A DNA stretch of 64,000 nucleotides from Dichetophora obliterata (taxonomy: Eukaryota; Arthropoda; Insecta; Diptera; Sciomyzidae): positions 136,271,022 to 136,335,021 of the forward strand of contig OY986438.1 of NCBI GenBank assembly GCA_963920525.1, written 5' to 3'. How positions within the stretch are numbered: the stretch's first letter is position 1; every line of letters starts with the position of its first letter. Positions 12,141 to 23,802 of this stretch are shown piece after piece. A program made the translations under genes and the position numbers. A model generated the notes under the pieces. The model was given only the letters and a program-made list of their open reading frames with translations, was not told where the DNA came from and searched no databases.

Positions 12141-12896
12141 CAGGCTTGGCAACATATAGTATCGTCTGAGCCCACCTTATAAAGTGTTTTCAGCCCTGCT
12201 GCTGTCCAAAACAAAGTTTACTGATTTCAGCTGTAAAAGGATACAAAACATATCTTTAACAAAAATGAATGATATTTTGAAGTTATTTATCTAAAGTGTT
12301 TACAAGCAATAGCACAATTAGATTATTTCCAACAGATTTCTCAGGTGCTAGGATGGACAAACGATACATCTTGCACAAAAGCAAATCGGAAGATAAAAGT
12401 TCAGTTTGGTTTTTTTTCTTACCAGAAATAAGAACTGGAACAGCGAAATGCAACCAATGCCAAGCTTTGCTAAAAACAAAGGAAGGATCAAAAAAAGCTT
12501 TTGTTTTTGTCGAATTATTTGTAAACAAACTGAAAAATAAAGCCATGGCAAATTGTTATGAATACCAACATAAAGCAAAAGTACCGACGTACTAGTACCC
12601 TCTGATTTATATGAAACTTTCATACAAGCTTATAGGTACGAGTACCATTGGTACCTTGGTACCATTCGCACTTTTTGTTTGTTTGCACTTCATACGTAAA
12701 CAAACAACCAAATGCTAGAAGTGCTGCCAAACCTCTATAATGCGAACAAAAAAAAAAACGAGTGTGGCCACACCAAGAAAATACACAGAAAAGCGATGAA
12801 AATAAAAGTGTACTAGTACGGAAAATGTTGTACCTCGTACGTGAAGAATAAAAACGTGTCCAAAATGGTACGAAAGTACGTACTTATGCAACCTTG
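12141..12896. mobile_element. hAT-like nonautonomous relic upstream of galla-2
   Basis: The left edge CAGGCTTGGCAACATA and the reverse complement of the right edge CAAGGTTGCATAAGTA are related, and a BED finger fragment lies between, as in hAT transposons. The right half (12585-12890) is full of gtac-type palindromes (ggtacc, gtactagtac). No 8-bp duplication was found, so the limits are uncertain. The right edge is only 50 bp before the galla-2 start codon. Confidence 0.4.
12354..12595 (+). pseudogene. BED zinc-finger fragment of a hAT transposase
   Basis: From ATG 12354 the frame reads a BED-type finger: an SSVWFFFLPEI block (expected S-x-V-W-x-F-F), then KCNQC, the C-x2-C half of the finger, then KTKEGS (the usual gly-ser turn). 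The expected H-x3-5-H half is lost; the frame reads VELFVNKLKNK there. It stops at 12595 with no DDE domain. This is the N-terminal DNA-binding part of a decayed transposase, unlikely to be functional. Confidence 0.55.
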
Positions 12897-12946
12897 ATTG
12901 CGTTTCATACTTAAATTAACCACAACGTTTTACAGTAAACTACAAG

Positions 12947-13481
12947 ATGCCAAATGCAATTGAAAATATTAATCCAAATGTTTATGGGAAATGTAAGGAA
13001 CGCCAAGTGACAGAGACCGAAGCTGATGAAACAGTAACAGATCCATTCGACAGTCGTGAAATTTTTGGTGAGTCGTGAAATTTACTGGCTCAAAAATAAA
13101 AATAACTTATTAAGAGCATTGCGGCACGTAGATTTAATACGCAACATCAACGACCCTGAGCATCCACTGACACTGGAAGAACTGCATGTGGTGCAGGAGG
13201 ATCTGATTTCAGTATGCGATGCCAAGAACGAGGTTTCCATACAGTTCACACCAACTATACCGCACTGTTCGATGGCAACGCTGATCGGTCTATCGATACG
13301 CATAAAATTGATGCGTTCACTGCCACCGCGTTTTAAGGTCACCGTGGAGATAACGCCCGGCACGCATGCATCCGAGAATGCGGTGAACAAACAGCTGGCC
13401 GATAAGGAACGCGTAGCAGCAGCCTTGGAGAATAAACACGTGGCCGAAGTGATCAACCAATGCATAGCAGCCAGGGGTTAA
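12947..13481 (+). CDS. galla-2: Galla-2 / CIAO2B (MIP18 family) iron-sulfur assembly protein
   Basis: It encodes the MIP18-family subunit of the cytosolic iron-sulfur targeting complex (with MMS19 and CIAO1), which hands clusters to nuclear and cytosolic enzymes. Exon 1 is 12947-13067 and exon 2 is 13132-13481; the 64-nt intron has GTGAGT and TAG ends. The spliced frame gives 156 residues, the length I recall for the fly protein. Exon 1 starts [13 protein letters not shown] and ends DPFDSREIF. Exon 2 holds the conserved core ([16 protein letters not shown] near 46-61; the reactive cysteine at 86 in [30 protein letters not shown]) and ends AARG. A frame opening inside the intron at 13056 is an artefact. 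The gene faces OXA1L tail to tail. Identification is firm; the promoter abuts a transposon relic. Confidence 0.95.
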
Positions 13482-13534
13482 AGAACAGAAAAGCAAGGCG
13501 ATTTTTGCGAAAGGATAACGTCTTAATTCTTGTA

Positions 13535-13587
13535 TTTATTATCGACCAACGCATGTTAAACAATATAAATCTATTGTAGTAAATAAA
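13535..13587. terminator. Overlapping polyadenylation signals of galla-2 and OXA1L
   Basis: AATAAA at 13582-13587 on + lies about 100 bp after the galla-2 stop. AATAAA on - at 13535-13540 lies about 60 bp after the OXA1L stop. The two 3' UTRs therefore should overlap in the 119-bp gap between stops. Confidence 0.55.
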
Positions 13588-13600
13588 TCTTACGCCACAG

Positions 13601-15101
13601 CTAATTGCTTTTCTTTTGAGCTGACATTGACGTCGTCTGATTAGGTATCGCCGATGATGTTGGTTGGGGTTTGGTTGGATCGTATTTAAAGGTTTTGACT
13701 AATGGGCCCTTGCCAGCTCTATTAAAACGTATCTCATCCAAACGTTGTCGCTCCTCGAGTTCTCTTGTAATTTTCATGTTTGTCCAAGCTGTAATTTATT
13801 ATTTTCTTGAAATAGTGTGGCAGTTAGGATGCAGTACAACTTACATTCTTTTATGCCTGTCACAAATCCTTTCTTTTTCGCGGGCAAGGTTTCGGATTTG
13901 TGAATAATAAGTTGATCGATGTTAAAGTATTGCCGTACAGCAGGTATTTTTAAAACTGCCACCTGTTTAATACTATAATTATTAAATTTTTTACATTATT
14001 TAACTTGTGACCTCACCTGTCCCAGTGAAATAAAGTTACTGCATGCCCAATAGGTCAGAATAGCTGCAGGAAAGTTCATCATAAAGGGGAAGATGATAAC
14101 GGGCAGAGCACGCAAGACATACTTCATTGTGTTCAAATTCTGAGCAGACAGACGAGCGCTATCGGTACCAAGCTCGATGGTAAGATACAGTGTGGCGCTG
14201 GTTATCAGCGGCAAAAGAAACGTGGGATCGGACATTGTCAGATCTGTGAACCAGAAAAGACCACCCTCACGCATAGACTCTACGGGCGCATTGGCCATGC
14301 CACGCAGACCCATAAAGAAGGAAATGAAGAGTGGAGCCTGTGCAAATGGCACTATTATGTTTTTGAGCGGATTTAGTCCTTTGTCTTTCATAAACATCAC
14401 CATTTCCTGTGCACAACGTGAGGACTCTAAGGCATTACCCATTTGACGAGCCTCTGTCATCTTCAGCTGCAGCACTTGCATCTGTGGCATATAGTTATTC
14501 ATCTTGGCCGCATTACGTTGCGACATAATGACCAGTGGAAATATTATAGTACGCACAAAAATCGTACCTAAAGCTATGGCACCCCACCAAGGCAGATCGC
14601 AACCTATGTGCAGGAACTCCATACAGTTTTGCACCATGCCAACTGGCGACCAACCACCTAGGCCAATTGATGCGAGTGTTGGTTCACCAGCAGCATTAAT
14701 AAGCTGTGTGGCGATATCTTCAACAGGAGCCGCTGGTGCTACAGGTGGCTCCGGAATATTGGCCAGGTCGACAATTGTTCTGCTAGGCGCATCTGCACTG
14801 GAATAGCGAACACTGTTGAAACCAGTCAATCCAGCCAGTGCTGGTTGTAGCTGACGATGTGTTAACATGTTGCATGGCAGCCTGCCATGTTTCGTGGAAA
14901 TGTGCATGTCTCGCCGGTTCGTCAGTGGCGCAGGGGAAGCTGCTACACTCAAGCAGGTAAACTGAAAAGAATTTAAGAGTTTATTACAGGTTATGTCACC
15001 GCTTTTTTAAGCCAGAATATTAAGCTAACCTTTGGCTGTAATCGACCAACGACAGCTGCATGACCGAGGCGCAAATAGTGTGTGGTTTTGGATGTTAGCA
15101 T
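13601..15101 (-). CDS. OXA1L: OXA1L, mitochondrial inner-membrane insertase
   Basis: This YidC/Oxa1/Alb3 protein inserts mitochondrially made proteins into the inner membrane. Exons on -: 15101-15030 (24 codons), 14961-14017, 13962-13845, 13788-13601; introns of 68, 54 and 56 nt, all GT-AG, giving 440 residues. The basic, serine/threonine-rich N-terminus is a likely mitochondrial presequence. Membrane segments: about 149-170 (PWWGAIALGTIFVRTIIFP), 225-246 (NIIVPFAQAPLFISFFMGL), 270-288, and two closely spaced at about 305-335 (ALPVIIFPF, TYWACSNF). The C-terminus is charged (GFVTGIKESW..., RELEERQR, GKGPLVKTF), as expected for the matrix ribosome-binding tail. The start at 15101 is chosen because it gives the presequence and a clean donor. 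A second copy is at 23803-24992. Confidence 0.95.
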
Positions 15102-16409
15102 TTTTTATTAAATATAACTTAAGTTTATTTGTTTTTCACTATTTTTAAAATAATTCCTACAAAATTCTTGACATTTCCACAGAATAAGAACTGCTGTTAC
15201 TTGTCAATTTTGACATTTGAACACGGAGTGCGTTCGCGTAGAGATTATTAGTGTCGTTAGCTCTTTCGAAAAGGTGCATCGGAGGGATTTTAATATGCTT
15301 TATTTTCTGATGTGCTACGATTTTAACCCGAAAGTGGTAATGTTTTCTTATCTTGTTTTGGGGTTAAAAAAATTCTGCGCAGAATAAAATATTTACCAAA
15401 CCTCTTAAATAACCCATAGTGCAGGATATAGTCAAGAGACTTTGACAAGGTCCAAGAACTTAGTAAAACAAGTTAAATTTATGGAAAGCAACATATATAC
15501 GAAAAGTACAAAAGTCCATCGAAAATTCAAACGTTACTTAAAAGGAAAGGAGCAAAGAAAAAACCTGCAGATGAAAAAATGTCGCATGGAAGAAGTTTCA
15601 TTAAAACGACGAACAGTTTAAAAAGGAGAAATGAGGATGTCTATGGACCAGCATTCAGATTAATGTTTCAATTAAAAGGACTTGTACAGTAATTCTATTT
15701 TTAGAAACTTTAATATTTTATCTTCTTTTACAGAAGTTTTAAAGATCAATTGATCTGATTTGATTAAATAGTCGTTTTTTCTGTCTTCTATCGTTAGTGA
15801 TTAAATAGGTAATAAATACACTCGTATATTTAAAACTTAATATAAACATAATTAGTACTAATTTAATTTCAAATAATAAGATAACATTGGGTTTTCCACC
15901 TAAATTTAGGAAGTGGAATGGGATTTCTTAGGGGTATAATATATTCAGGGGTCTTTTTTTGCAAATCTTACGAATTGGATAATCCAATTTACTATGAACT
16001 TTTTGAATTTATTCCAATTTTGTTATGCATTTACTCAGCAATTTTTTTCCTTTTTTATTCCCTGCTCGTTACAACGGTGTAAGAAAGCAAAGTGAACGTG
16101 ACGTCTAAATATTTTGCTATTTAGACGTAAAACAGCTTTTGCTATAAATAGCTGTAAGACTTGTGAATGAGTGAAAAATACAGAAAAGCTGATTTTGTAC
16201 GGTTTGACAACTCAAGTGTTTAATTTTTGAACAAGCGTTCACCTTGTTTTGAATAAAAACCGAAGAGACACAATTTTTTTAATATATATTAAATAATTTA
16301 TATTAGATTATTACTAAATAAAAGATACTAAAGATTATTAAAAAATGTTAATTGATATTTTTTTGGGGATATTTCCAAGTAATTGTAGTGATTTGAGGGG
16401 TTTTTGACT
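15102..16409. other. Intergenic, OXA1L upstream region
   Basis: The OXA1L promoter must lie at the left (minus-strand direction). A short inverted repeat gacgtctaaat/atttagacgt is seen at about 16100-16130. Otherwise AT-rich sequence with no supported gene. Confidence 0.4.
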
Positions 16410-16608
16410 AATAGCGAAATTACAATGCAGCAGTGGCAGTGATAGTGAGCAGTTTTTTTAATATATCACTGCAGCAAAATTACAATTCAGCAGTGAGCAG
16501 TAGCAGTATTTTGACGTCTAATGGCGTTTTATTTTCTCGAAAAATGTTGCATTTTTTCTGCCCTCTTTCTGCCATCTTTAAGAAATCTGAATTTTTTTCT
16601 TCTTTTCA

Positions 16609-16738
16609 GGGGCCCTATTCTCTAACTGTGAGTTTTAAAGTGTACATTTTTTCTGACTGAACTCATCGACTTAAAAGCAGTGAGTTTTTGTGACAGCTCG
16701 TGTACACTTTAAAACTCACAGTTACAGAATAGGGCCCC
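16609..16738. mobile_element. 130-bp hairpin MITE with GGGGCCCTATTC ends
   Basis: The left arm 16609-16646 (ggggccctattct, then aactgtgag and ttttaaagtgtaca) is nearly the exact complement of the right arm 16700-16738. It sits at the centre of a larger palindrome. One isolated end of the same family (gagaatagggcccc) is seen at about 54541-54556. Ends resemble PIF/Harbinger-type MITEs, but no clear target duplication is visible. Confidence 0.7.
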
Positions 16739-16997
16739 AGGTCAACATTTTCGCGAAAAGAACACGATTCAATTGTAGTGGTCGCTATTTTTATTCTCAA
16801 GAGGGCAGAATTTCCAAAAAGGGCAGAAAAAATGTTGGATTTTTTCGAGAAAAGAAAACGCCATAACATTTTGTTTGTTTTATTTTTTGGCTCCAAATGT
16901 AAATATTTGTTTTATTTTTTCAAGTTGCCACTCTGTTTTTTCATTCATTATATTGGCAGCAGTGTGGCAGTGGCAGTAAATTTAGAAATAGCGCTAA

Positions 16998-17588
16998 CCA
17001 TGGTGTAAGAAAACCAGGTGTTAGTGAATTTTTGATAACACCATGAATTTCTTCGCTTCTGTCAAAAAATTGTGAGCAAAAGAGTGGACCTGTTGATAGT
17101 TGTCAAATTGTGTTATTTGTTTGAGTTGCTAGATGATGTGCTATAGTTTTTATTGTGCGAATTAAGTACAAATAAATATTTAATGCAATTTGTTGAGCCG
17201 TGTTGTGTTGACAAAAAGTTATTGCAGTCTTCTTCGCCGATTTGCCAGGTTTGGCATTGAATGTTTTGGCTATTTTATTAGAAACGTGCGCTGGAAGGTG
17301 CCGCCAACATGAAGCTTTGGCCAGCATGCAAATTGTCTTGCATTCACATCGTTTTTTTTTTAATAACGCACAGCGTCTCAAATATTTTTTATTATTTTCC
17401 ATATCACTTTATTCTCACTTTAATCTCAGTAAAAATCCTACAAAGTTCCAGGGAAACATGAATATAACAAAATTTGTTTTCATTGCAATTCACCATCAGC
17501 TGTTTTTGACAAGAGCGGGGAAACATAATTTTATCATTTTGAGAGAGAAGTGTCAAACTCACTAACACCTCTATTTCTTTCACCATGG
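16998..17588. mobile_element. MITE with CCATGGTG(T/A)AAGAAA ends
   Basis: ccatggtgtaagaaaaccaggtgttagtga at 16998-17027 has an imperfect inverted copy at about 17559-17588. Both sides are bordered by gctaac-like sequence. The interior is AT-rich without an accepted frame. Confidence 0.55.
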
Positions 17589-17715
17589 AGCTAACCTCAG
17601 CAGTACTGCCTACTGCCGCTGCTGTTATGTGAGAGCTACCATTAAATAACATTATTTCTAAAATAACAGCTGATCACTGCTACTGCCACTGACGCTGCCG
17701 CATTGTAATTTTGCT

Positions 17716-18870
17716 ATAAAGCTTTAGGGATAAATATTGTTGGGAATTGGTAACACTGGCATTTGCCATGATATCCCTTATTTGATTGGCACATAGAAAT
17801 AAAAGATAAGGAAGTGGTGTTATACTCACACACACTATACGTGTGTAGAAGGAATTTTCGTCGCTGAGGAAGAGAGATAGAGCGTCGTTATTTGACATAA
17901 GCCCTTCCCGAGCAGAAAAAAAATCTATTTTTGAGGAAGAGCATCTGTCAAAACACAAGTTCTGCTTCATGAGCGCATTCTTTATTTAGGGTGGCAAGGG
18001 CCTTAATTTTTTTTTCATATTGGGATAAGCTTTAATAGTTATTTATTTGTTAACAATTTCTTTGAAAACTTGACATGAAATTAAAGTGGATTAGCAACCT
18101 AAGGTTACAAGCTATAACTAGGTATTTTTATATAAAAAGAACTAATTAAAAGCCCACAGTTCGGAAAAAACTACACAAAAATATTTATTTTAACAGAGTT
18201 TAATTAGGTATGTATTTTAGTTGTTAAGTTTTTGTGTTATTTTAATATCAATTAAATAGTTTATAAAAAATAGTTTTTTGAAATGAATTTTTAAAAATTC
18301 ATTAAAAGTAACTTTTGTCGTTTCAGTCTCATTCTGAGTTCATGTCTTTTACATTATTTTAGCAACGCTTTTATATTATATAACGGTGGTATATAAAAAT
18401 TGCATAGTAAGCATACATCTAAAAAATAAAAAATAATTTACGCCTTTATTTACTACATAATTGAATGCGGCCCTGTTTGAATGTTTTTGTGTTTGTGTCA
18501 ACTTCACTGTGTTTGTAAAATACTTCATTCCACTTCAACTACACCGCTTCCTTATATTTTACTTCTATGGATTGGCATCATTATTCGCTTCAGAAACTTC
18601 TGCAACTTCCAAAAGTAAAATATATTTTGAAATTATTTTAAGCTACATTGCAGCTAACTTGATTGCAGCATCAGCAATTTTCAAAAGGCTGAAAATGTCT
18701 AAAACTTGGTCTTCTTTTTATATTTTCTTTAGTTTGCATACTTTGGCGATTCATTATGTCAGCATTATAAATTGCATTAGTATTTAAACTAATTTCTGAT
18801 AAATTTAACTTAAGATCCCTTAAAATAAAGAATTTGCCAAAATAAATTAATTTAAGTCCACACTGACAGC
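17716..18870. other. Intergenic sequence with unsupported frames
   Basis: A 96-codon frame on - (17970 to 17680) begins with ATG but runs into the repeat at its 3' end and shows no domain. A 108-codon frame on + (18461-18787) is hydrophobic but looks like translated AT-rich DNA. Neither is accepted as a gene. Confidence 0.35.
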
Positions 18871-18878
18871 TACAGCTG

Positions 18879-18974
18879 TTTCGAAAGTGAAATTGAATCG
18901 AGTTCGAAAACATCAAATCTCTCGGATTGCAGAACACTAAAATCAAATTCACTCGATTGCAATTTCACTTTCGA
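18879..18974. repeat. Short inverted repeat (TTTCGAAAGTGAAATTG arms)
   Basis: tttcgaaagtgaaattgaat (18879 on) is matched in inverted form by attgcaatttcactttcga ending at 18974. The size and AT-rich context suggest a MITE fragment. Confidence 0.5.
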
Positions 18975-19289
18975 CCTGATTTCACTCGTTTTCTGGAACC
19001 TTGCTGTTAAACTTATTTGAAAAATTTTAAGCCATTGTACTAATTTTTTAAATTTAAGGCAGCATTTTAGTGTAGAAGCTCGAATTTCAGGCCTCTTTTG
19101 ACGGCCGATAAAAAAAAAACTACTTAATATTTTTACTAGTTAATATTATGTATTTATTAATATTTTAATAAAAAAATGATAAAAACAATTAAAAATTTAA
19201 AAAATTACAGGCTGGTGGAGTGGGGGTGCTAAAAAAGGGTGCCTCCATGGTGCCTTCTAGTCATTTAAAAAAATTGTTAATTAGAAAGA

Positions 19290-20110
19290 ATGTCGCTATA
19301 GCCCCAACTAGGGATATAGCGACATTGCCATTATTTTGCGATAAGGCGACTGTTTAAACAAGGTAATTTTTTGTCTTTTTAAGCTAAAATTTTTTTAAAA
19401 ATATTAAAAAACACAATTTTTACATAACCCCAGTTCGGGCCATAGAGAGATATATATAAAAAAAGCCCACACCAAATTTTAAGCTAATCGGTCCATTAGA
19501 ACTTGAGATATCATGTCAACAGTGTTGGAAAAAGCAGTTTCGAAAAAAACGCGTTTAAAGTTTTAAAGTTAGGTTTCAGGCTGTCTAACTGACAACACTA
19601 AAATGGCTATAACTTTTAAAATAGTTCGAACTTTGAAACGTCCTTTTTAAGATATTCTTGAAAATATCGCTCATTCGATTCGCGTCGTTTCAGCACCGAG
19701 GTCGTGAAGAGCGACCAAACAACGGTAATTGTGTTTTGTTCATCCGCTGATGCGAATGACGCAATTAAAGTACAGTTTTGAAATGGAATAAAAAATAATT
19801 CGTAATTTGTAATGGCGTTATAAATCTAACGATTTGGCCAGATAATTTCTTCGCCACCTTAGGGTCTCGAGGAGTCTACTTGAGCTAGGGAAGCCCATGA
19901 TTCAATCAGAATAAGGTTAAGTATATATTTAACATATCCTTATTTTGTGTAAACAAACACATATTCTCTCTCTGACATTAATGACAAACGGTGTTGTGTA
20001 GTCTTCCCAAAAAAAGTATCATTTCAGTGTTTTGCTGCGTCTTTTTTTTAAAGTACTTCTGCTTTTGCTACACTTTTTTTAAAAGACTATGCTTTTTTCA
20101 TTACACTTAA
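19290..20110. repeat. Interspersed repeat sequence
   Basis: It contains a gtcgctatag/atatagcgac palindrome at about 19293-19325. A block at 19430-19700 (aagctaatcggtccattag, acttgagatatcatgtcaac) has the look of transposon terminal sequence common in animal genomes. Bases about 19915-20050 (aaacaaa.acatattctctctc, gtcttcc, tttcagtgtttt) match about 61905-62015. No gene. Confidence 0.4.
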
Positions 20111-20394
20111 GGGAGATTTTAGGCAAAATCGGTTAAAATTAAGGTATATTTTAGAAGATGTTTCTTAAAAAAGTATAACATGTATTCGAAAAACTTAATT
20201 TGCGTGTTAATTTTACATCATCAGTTCAATTAACAAAAAAAATGTTTTTGTTTTTTAAACATATATTCTGCATATATAAAGATGGCGCTAAAGTTAGTGT
20301 GCTTAAAAAATGATAAAAATCAACCCACATCATAGTTCGGCTCAAGATTGTTTCAAAACAAAAAAAAAATGCATTTGAAAATAGACTATTGAAC

Positions 20395-21108
20395 ACGGAG
20401 AAAGCTGTTTGCTAAATTTGTATTGTGGTTAAGCAAAACTTGCGCTTGATTCTCAGCCACTTCAAAATTATGCTAAATTTCAGCAAAAACTAATCAAAAT
20501 TTGCTATTTCTATTTATAATAACTAAGAAAATATTTTCTTGAATTTAATCAAAATTTTGCTTAGTTATTATAAACTGCAAAAGCAAATTTTTACTTAATT
20601 CAAGCAAGTATTTGCTTAGTTATTATAAATTAAAATAGCAAATTTTGACTAGTTTTTGCTAAAATCTAGCATATTTTTGAAGTGAAATAATTATTAACAT
20701 TTAATTAAATTGAAAAATTACCACCATCTGGAGATTTGAACCTCGGCCGCGTGAGTGTAAGGATTTGTTAACCAATCGTCGCCTAATTTTCTTCATAAAG
20801 AATAAAAGTGTGCTCGTGTGTTTAGAAAAAATTTGCTTGAATTGAGTAAAAAGTTGCTAATTCAATTTATAATAACTAAGCAAATATTTGCTTGAATTAA
20901 GTAAAAATTTGCCATTCATACTATAACTTAGCAAAATTTTGCTTGAATTTAATCAAAATGTTGCTTTTTTCTAAATACGCGAGGAGTGACTGCAATTTAG
21001 CAATCTTTTTCTAAAATCACATTGTGATTGAGCAAAAGTTTGCTAATTTGTTTTAAGCAAAACATTTGCTTAAAACATTTGCATTCAAGCAAATTAATTT
21101 TCTCAGTA
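20395..21108. mobile_element. Palindrome-array element A (AAGCAAAnTTTGCTT units)
   Basis: About ten variants of a unit like TTGATTnAAGCAAATTTTGCTTGAATT, alternating with tagttattataa, fill both flanks. The ends acacggagaaag (20393 on) and its diverged complement tttctcagt (to about 21108) suggest terminal inverted repeats. The centre holds a tRNA-like stretch (20721-20786). Element B (48381-49245) has the same unit and a similar end. Confidence 0.6.
20721..20786 (-). other. tRNA-like remnant inside element A
   Basis: On the minus strand gaggttcaaatctcc fits the T-arm/B-box and ggcgacgattggttaac the D-arm/A-box, at tRNA-like spacing. The T stem has mismatches and no acceptor stem could be paired, so it is a decayed tRNA or SINE head, not a functional gene. 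Confidence 0.4.
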
Positions 21109-21774
21109 AATGCACATATTTTACTGAAATGGAATGAAAATTAAAAAAAATATGAAGCGTAGAAAAAGTAATAAAATTTATGCTATTTTTAACCATACTG
21201 TTTCGTGTAACAATGAGACAAATTTTACAAAGACGCTTATTTTGGTAAAAGATGTGTAGAATTACATTACAAACAGATTAAAATGAAAAATGTGGCCCGT
21301 TTTAAAAAGTATGTTTCAACAGAAACCAATTTAAAGTTACTCTGGTTAGTTAAAAGTACTCTGGCGCACCGGGTTTTTAGCACTGTAAAATCTAAATTAT
21401 AAATGGATTTGATTGATTTTTTTTGACATATTTTTGAATAGTTTTACAACAATAATCAATAAAAAAAAAATAGATTTTCAAAAAAATTGTTCGCCTAAAT
21501 CCTCTATTAATATTTTGATGATTTAAATTTAACAGCGTTTATGACAGGTAAGCTTAATTTTTATGAGCGAGATTTATGTAAGGAATACTATTCGCTGTGT
21601 AAATATGACTAATAATAGATTAATTTTAGTGTTTTCATATTGAAACTAAATATATGAAGAAATAAATCTTTTTGATTTTCCAAAATGTTTAAAAAAAATA
21701 AATAAAATAAACTGGCCATTTCAGCCCTTGGACTTTGACCTAGCTTCTATTGATCAATTGTGTTGTGCGTGTTT

Positions 21775-22029
21775 ATTAAATGTTTGATCACAAATGACCG
21801 AGAACTGGACCTACGTGTTTTATGCCGATTCCGAACGGCTTATGTTCTCAAGAAACTTTACATGGCAATTTTTACTCTCTGAGGTTTGCCATTGTCTTCA
21901 GAGAGGTGATGACCGAACAGAAAAATTAATTCAATTGAAAAAACTTTCTGTCTGAGCTGGAATTGAACCGGGCTACCGCGGTTCTTTAGCTTAGGGGCCA
22001 CGCACTCTACCCACTAGGCTACGGTTGCC
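21775..22029 (-). mobile_element. tRNA-derived SINE
   Basis: Reading the minus strand, a tRNA-like head begins near 22029 with A-box gtagcctagtgggtagag and B-box cccggttcaattcc (complement of 21960-21972). The body follows with cctctgaagacaatggcaaa, then gccgttcggaatcggcataa and gtaggtcc at about 21850-21810. This head-body order and the gccgttcgg...cggcataaaac block are typical of fly SINEs as I know them. Confidence 0.7.
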
Positions 22030-23802
22030 ACATGTTTAAATAACTATATTCATACTTTTTGTACCAAAGCACTACAAAATGTTTGCATCGCATACATTTT
22101 ATAATGAGAACCAGTTTTCAGTACATTCGTTAATTTAAAGCTTAAAGTTTTGGAAATATTCGCATGTAAGGATTATACATTTTATGTGTACCGTGTAGTG
22201 CACATATTATTCTTATTATATTTTTACAACAAAAACGTGGCAATTATATTTTTTAAAACTCCTAATATCATTTTGAGTCTATTGTCTATTGACAAACGAT
22301 TTGATGAGCGGTTTGATATGTGAACACCCCTAATGATTGAATCATGGGGAAGCCTAGCTTCCGGAGTAAACTTAAATCTAAAAAAAAGAAAATATCGCTC
22401 ATTTCGTGAAAGACTGTCACAACTCAAAATTTAGTATTTTTCAAGAGAGCCTAATCAAATTTTGAAATTACATCACGATCATTAATTGCAAAGGTAGACT
22501 GAAAATTGTTAGGAATTTTTGTAGGCCAATATATTTTCTATAAAAAATATCATAATTTTTAAATTTTGCGTCAATAGTGAAATTTTAAGCAATATCTTTG
22601 CAAGTGTCTGCTTGAGTTGTGACATTACTACAAAAAGTCATTTTAAAAAATGTTTAATTTTGAGTTGTAGCTAGAGAGATGTCACGTTTTGAGTTGGTAC
22701 TTTATTACTACAAAAAATATTAGGTTACTTGATTGGATTTTTATTTAAAAAATAGTTTATGGTATAATAAGTCGTTATTGTTGAAAAATTATACAGAAAT
22801 TTAAAATAAATTTTGGTATAAATAGAAATGAAACGATATTGATACAAAAAAGTGAAGAAATCGCTAAGTCAAAACGATACAAGTATCTTTAAAACAGCAA
22901 ATCGGTGTGGAATTCACTCAAATTGAAGATATGATAACAATGCATATATCTGTATATTTAACTAAAAAACCAAATTTTGAGTTGCGACGGTTTTGAACGA
23001 AATGTGCGATATACTGCAGTGTGCCCAGTATGGATGAAAGGCTCGCACGCCCTTTTTCACCAAATGAAACAATTACGTATGTATTGTATTTTGTAACTTT
23101 TTTTGTCAGAAACAAAGAATCAATATTAAACATCAGTAATCGATTTTTTTAAATTTGTTTCACTGAAACATGATATTTCGATTGACGACGCATAATACAA
23201 AGGCCATAATAAAAATTAAATCAATTAAATTAATAAATCGCACAAAATTAAATAACTCCCAAAAATGGAAACAGCCAAAATAAAATTGAATAACGCCCAA
23301 ATTGAAAATAGAGTAACACACCAAATATTTTTAAAAAAATAATTCCCAACATATTGCATTTTTTTCATAATTAAAACCGCCTTATGGCAATTTTCTGAGT
23401 ATTAGTTCATTTTTGTACTTGTGGTTTTTCATATTAAAACAACGCCCAACGTTAAAAATGAAATAACACCCAAATGTTTTCTGTTTAAGGCATTACTTCA
23501 CATAATCAATCTGTTTCAAAAAATGCCTACAATTTTATCATAAAACAGCCGATATGAAAAATAAAAGTCTCATATAAAAGATAATGAACTGTATTTTATC
23601 TATAAATAAATCTTGTAATAATTTCGCTGGGAGGAAAAATAAATTGAACCATATTAATAAATTCCTGACGTTCGAAAGTGTTGCCATAGCTAACCTTAGG
23701 CCAGATTATTAATTTCTGGATATCTCTTACCAGCTGGTATAGTACTAGATTTTTTGTAGTTTAAGGCGGAGATAACAGTTAAATTCGACTGGTTAAAGAT
23801 AA
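22030..23802. other. AT-rich intergenic sequence with degenerate repeats
   Basis: The motif (a)caactcaaaattt/gagttgtgac recurs at about 22420, 22615, 22660, 22690 and 22975. Between 23240 and 23480 a unit like aaattaaataacgcccaaa recurs about six times. No supported gene. The paralogue's 3' flank, including any polyadenylation signal, lies at the right edge. Confidence 0.4.

Larger units (their letters stand above)
16410..17715. mobile_element. Nested palindromic elements bounded by AGC(A/G)AAATTACAATGC
   Basis: The motif agcgaaattacaatgcagcag at about 16411 recurs inverted at about 17688-17715 (gctgccgcattgtaattttgct), with further CAG/GCAGTGGCAGT motifs at both ends and internally. Between them lies a smaller palindrome (16500-16870) whose arms share atggcgtttt.ttttctcgaaaaa and ttttttctgccct, holding a MITE at its centre, then a second MITE at 16998-17588. 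No transposase frame is present. Confidence 0.55.

Noticed and set aside
13056..13130. Apparent alternative galla-2 start with a different N-terminus
   Set aside because: It lies in the 64-nt intron; splicing from 13067 to 13132 restores the conserved N-terminus.
17680..17970. 96-codon minus-strand frame
   Set aside because: No domain, runs into repeat sequence, low-complexity C-terminus.
18461..18787. 108-codon hydrophobic frame, considered as a receptor fragment
   Set aside because: No chemoreceptor motif (no TYhhhhhQF-like end); consistent with translated AT-rich DNA.
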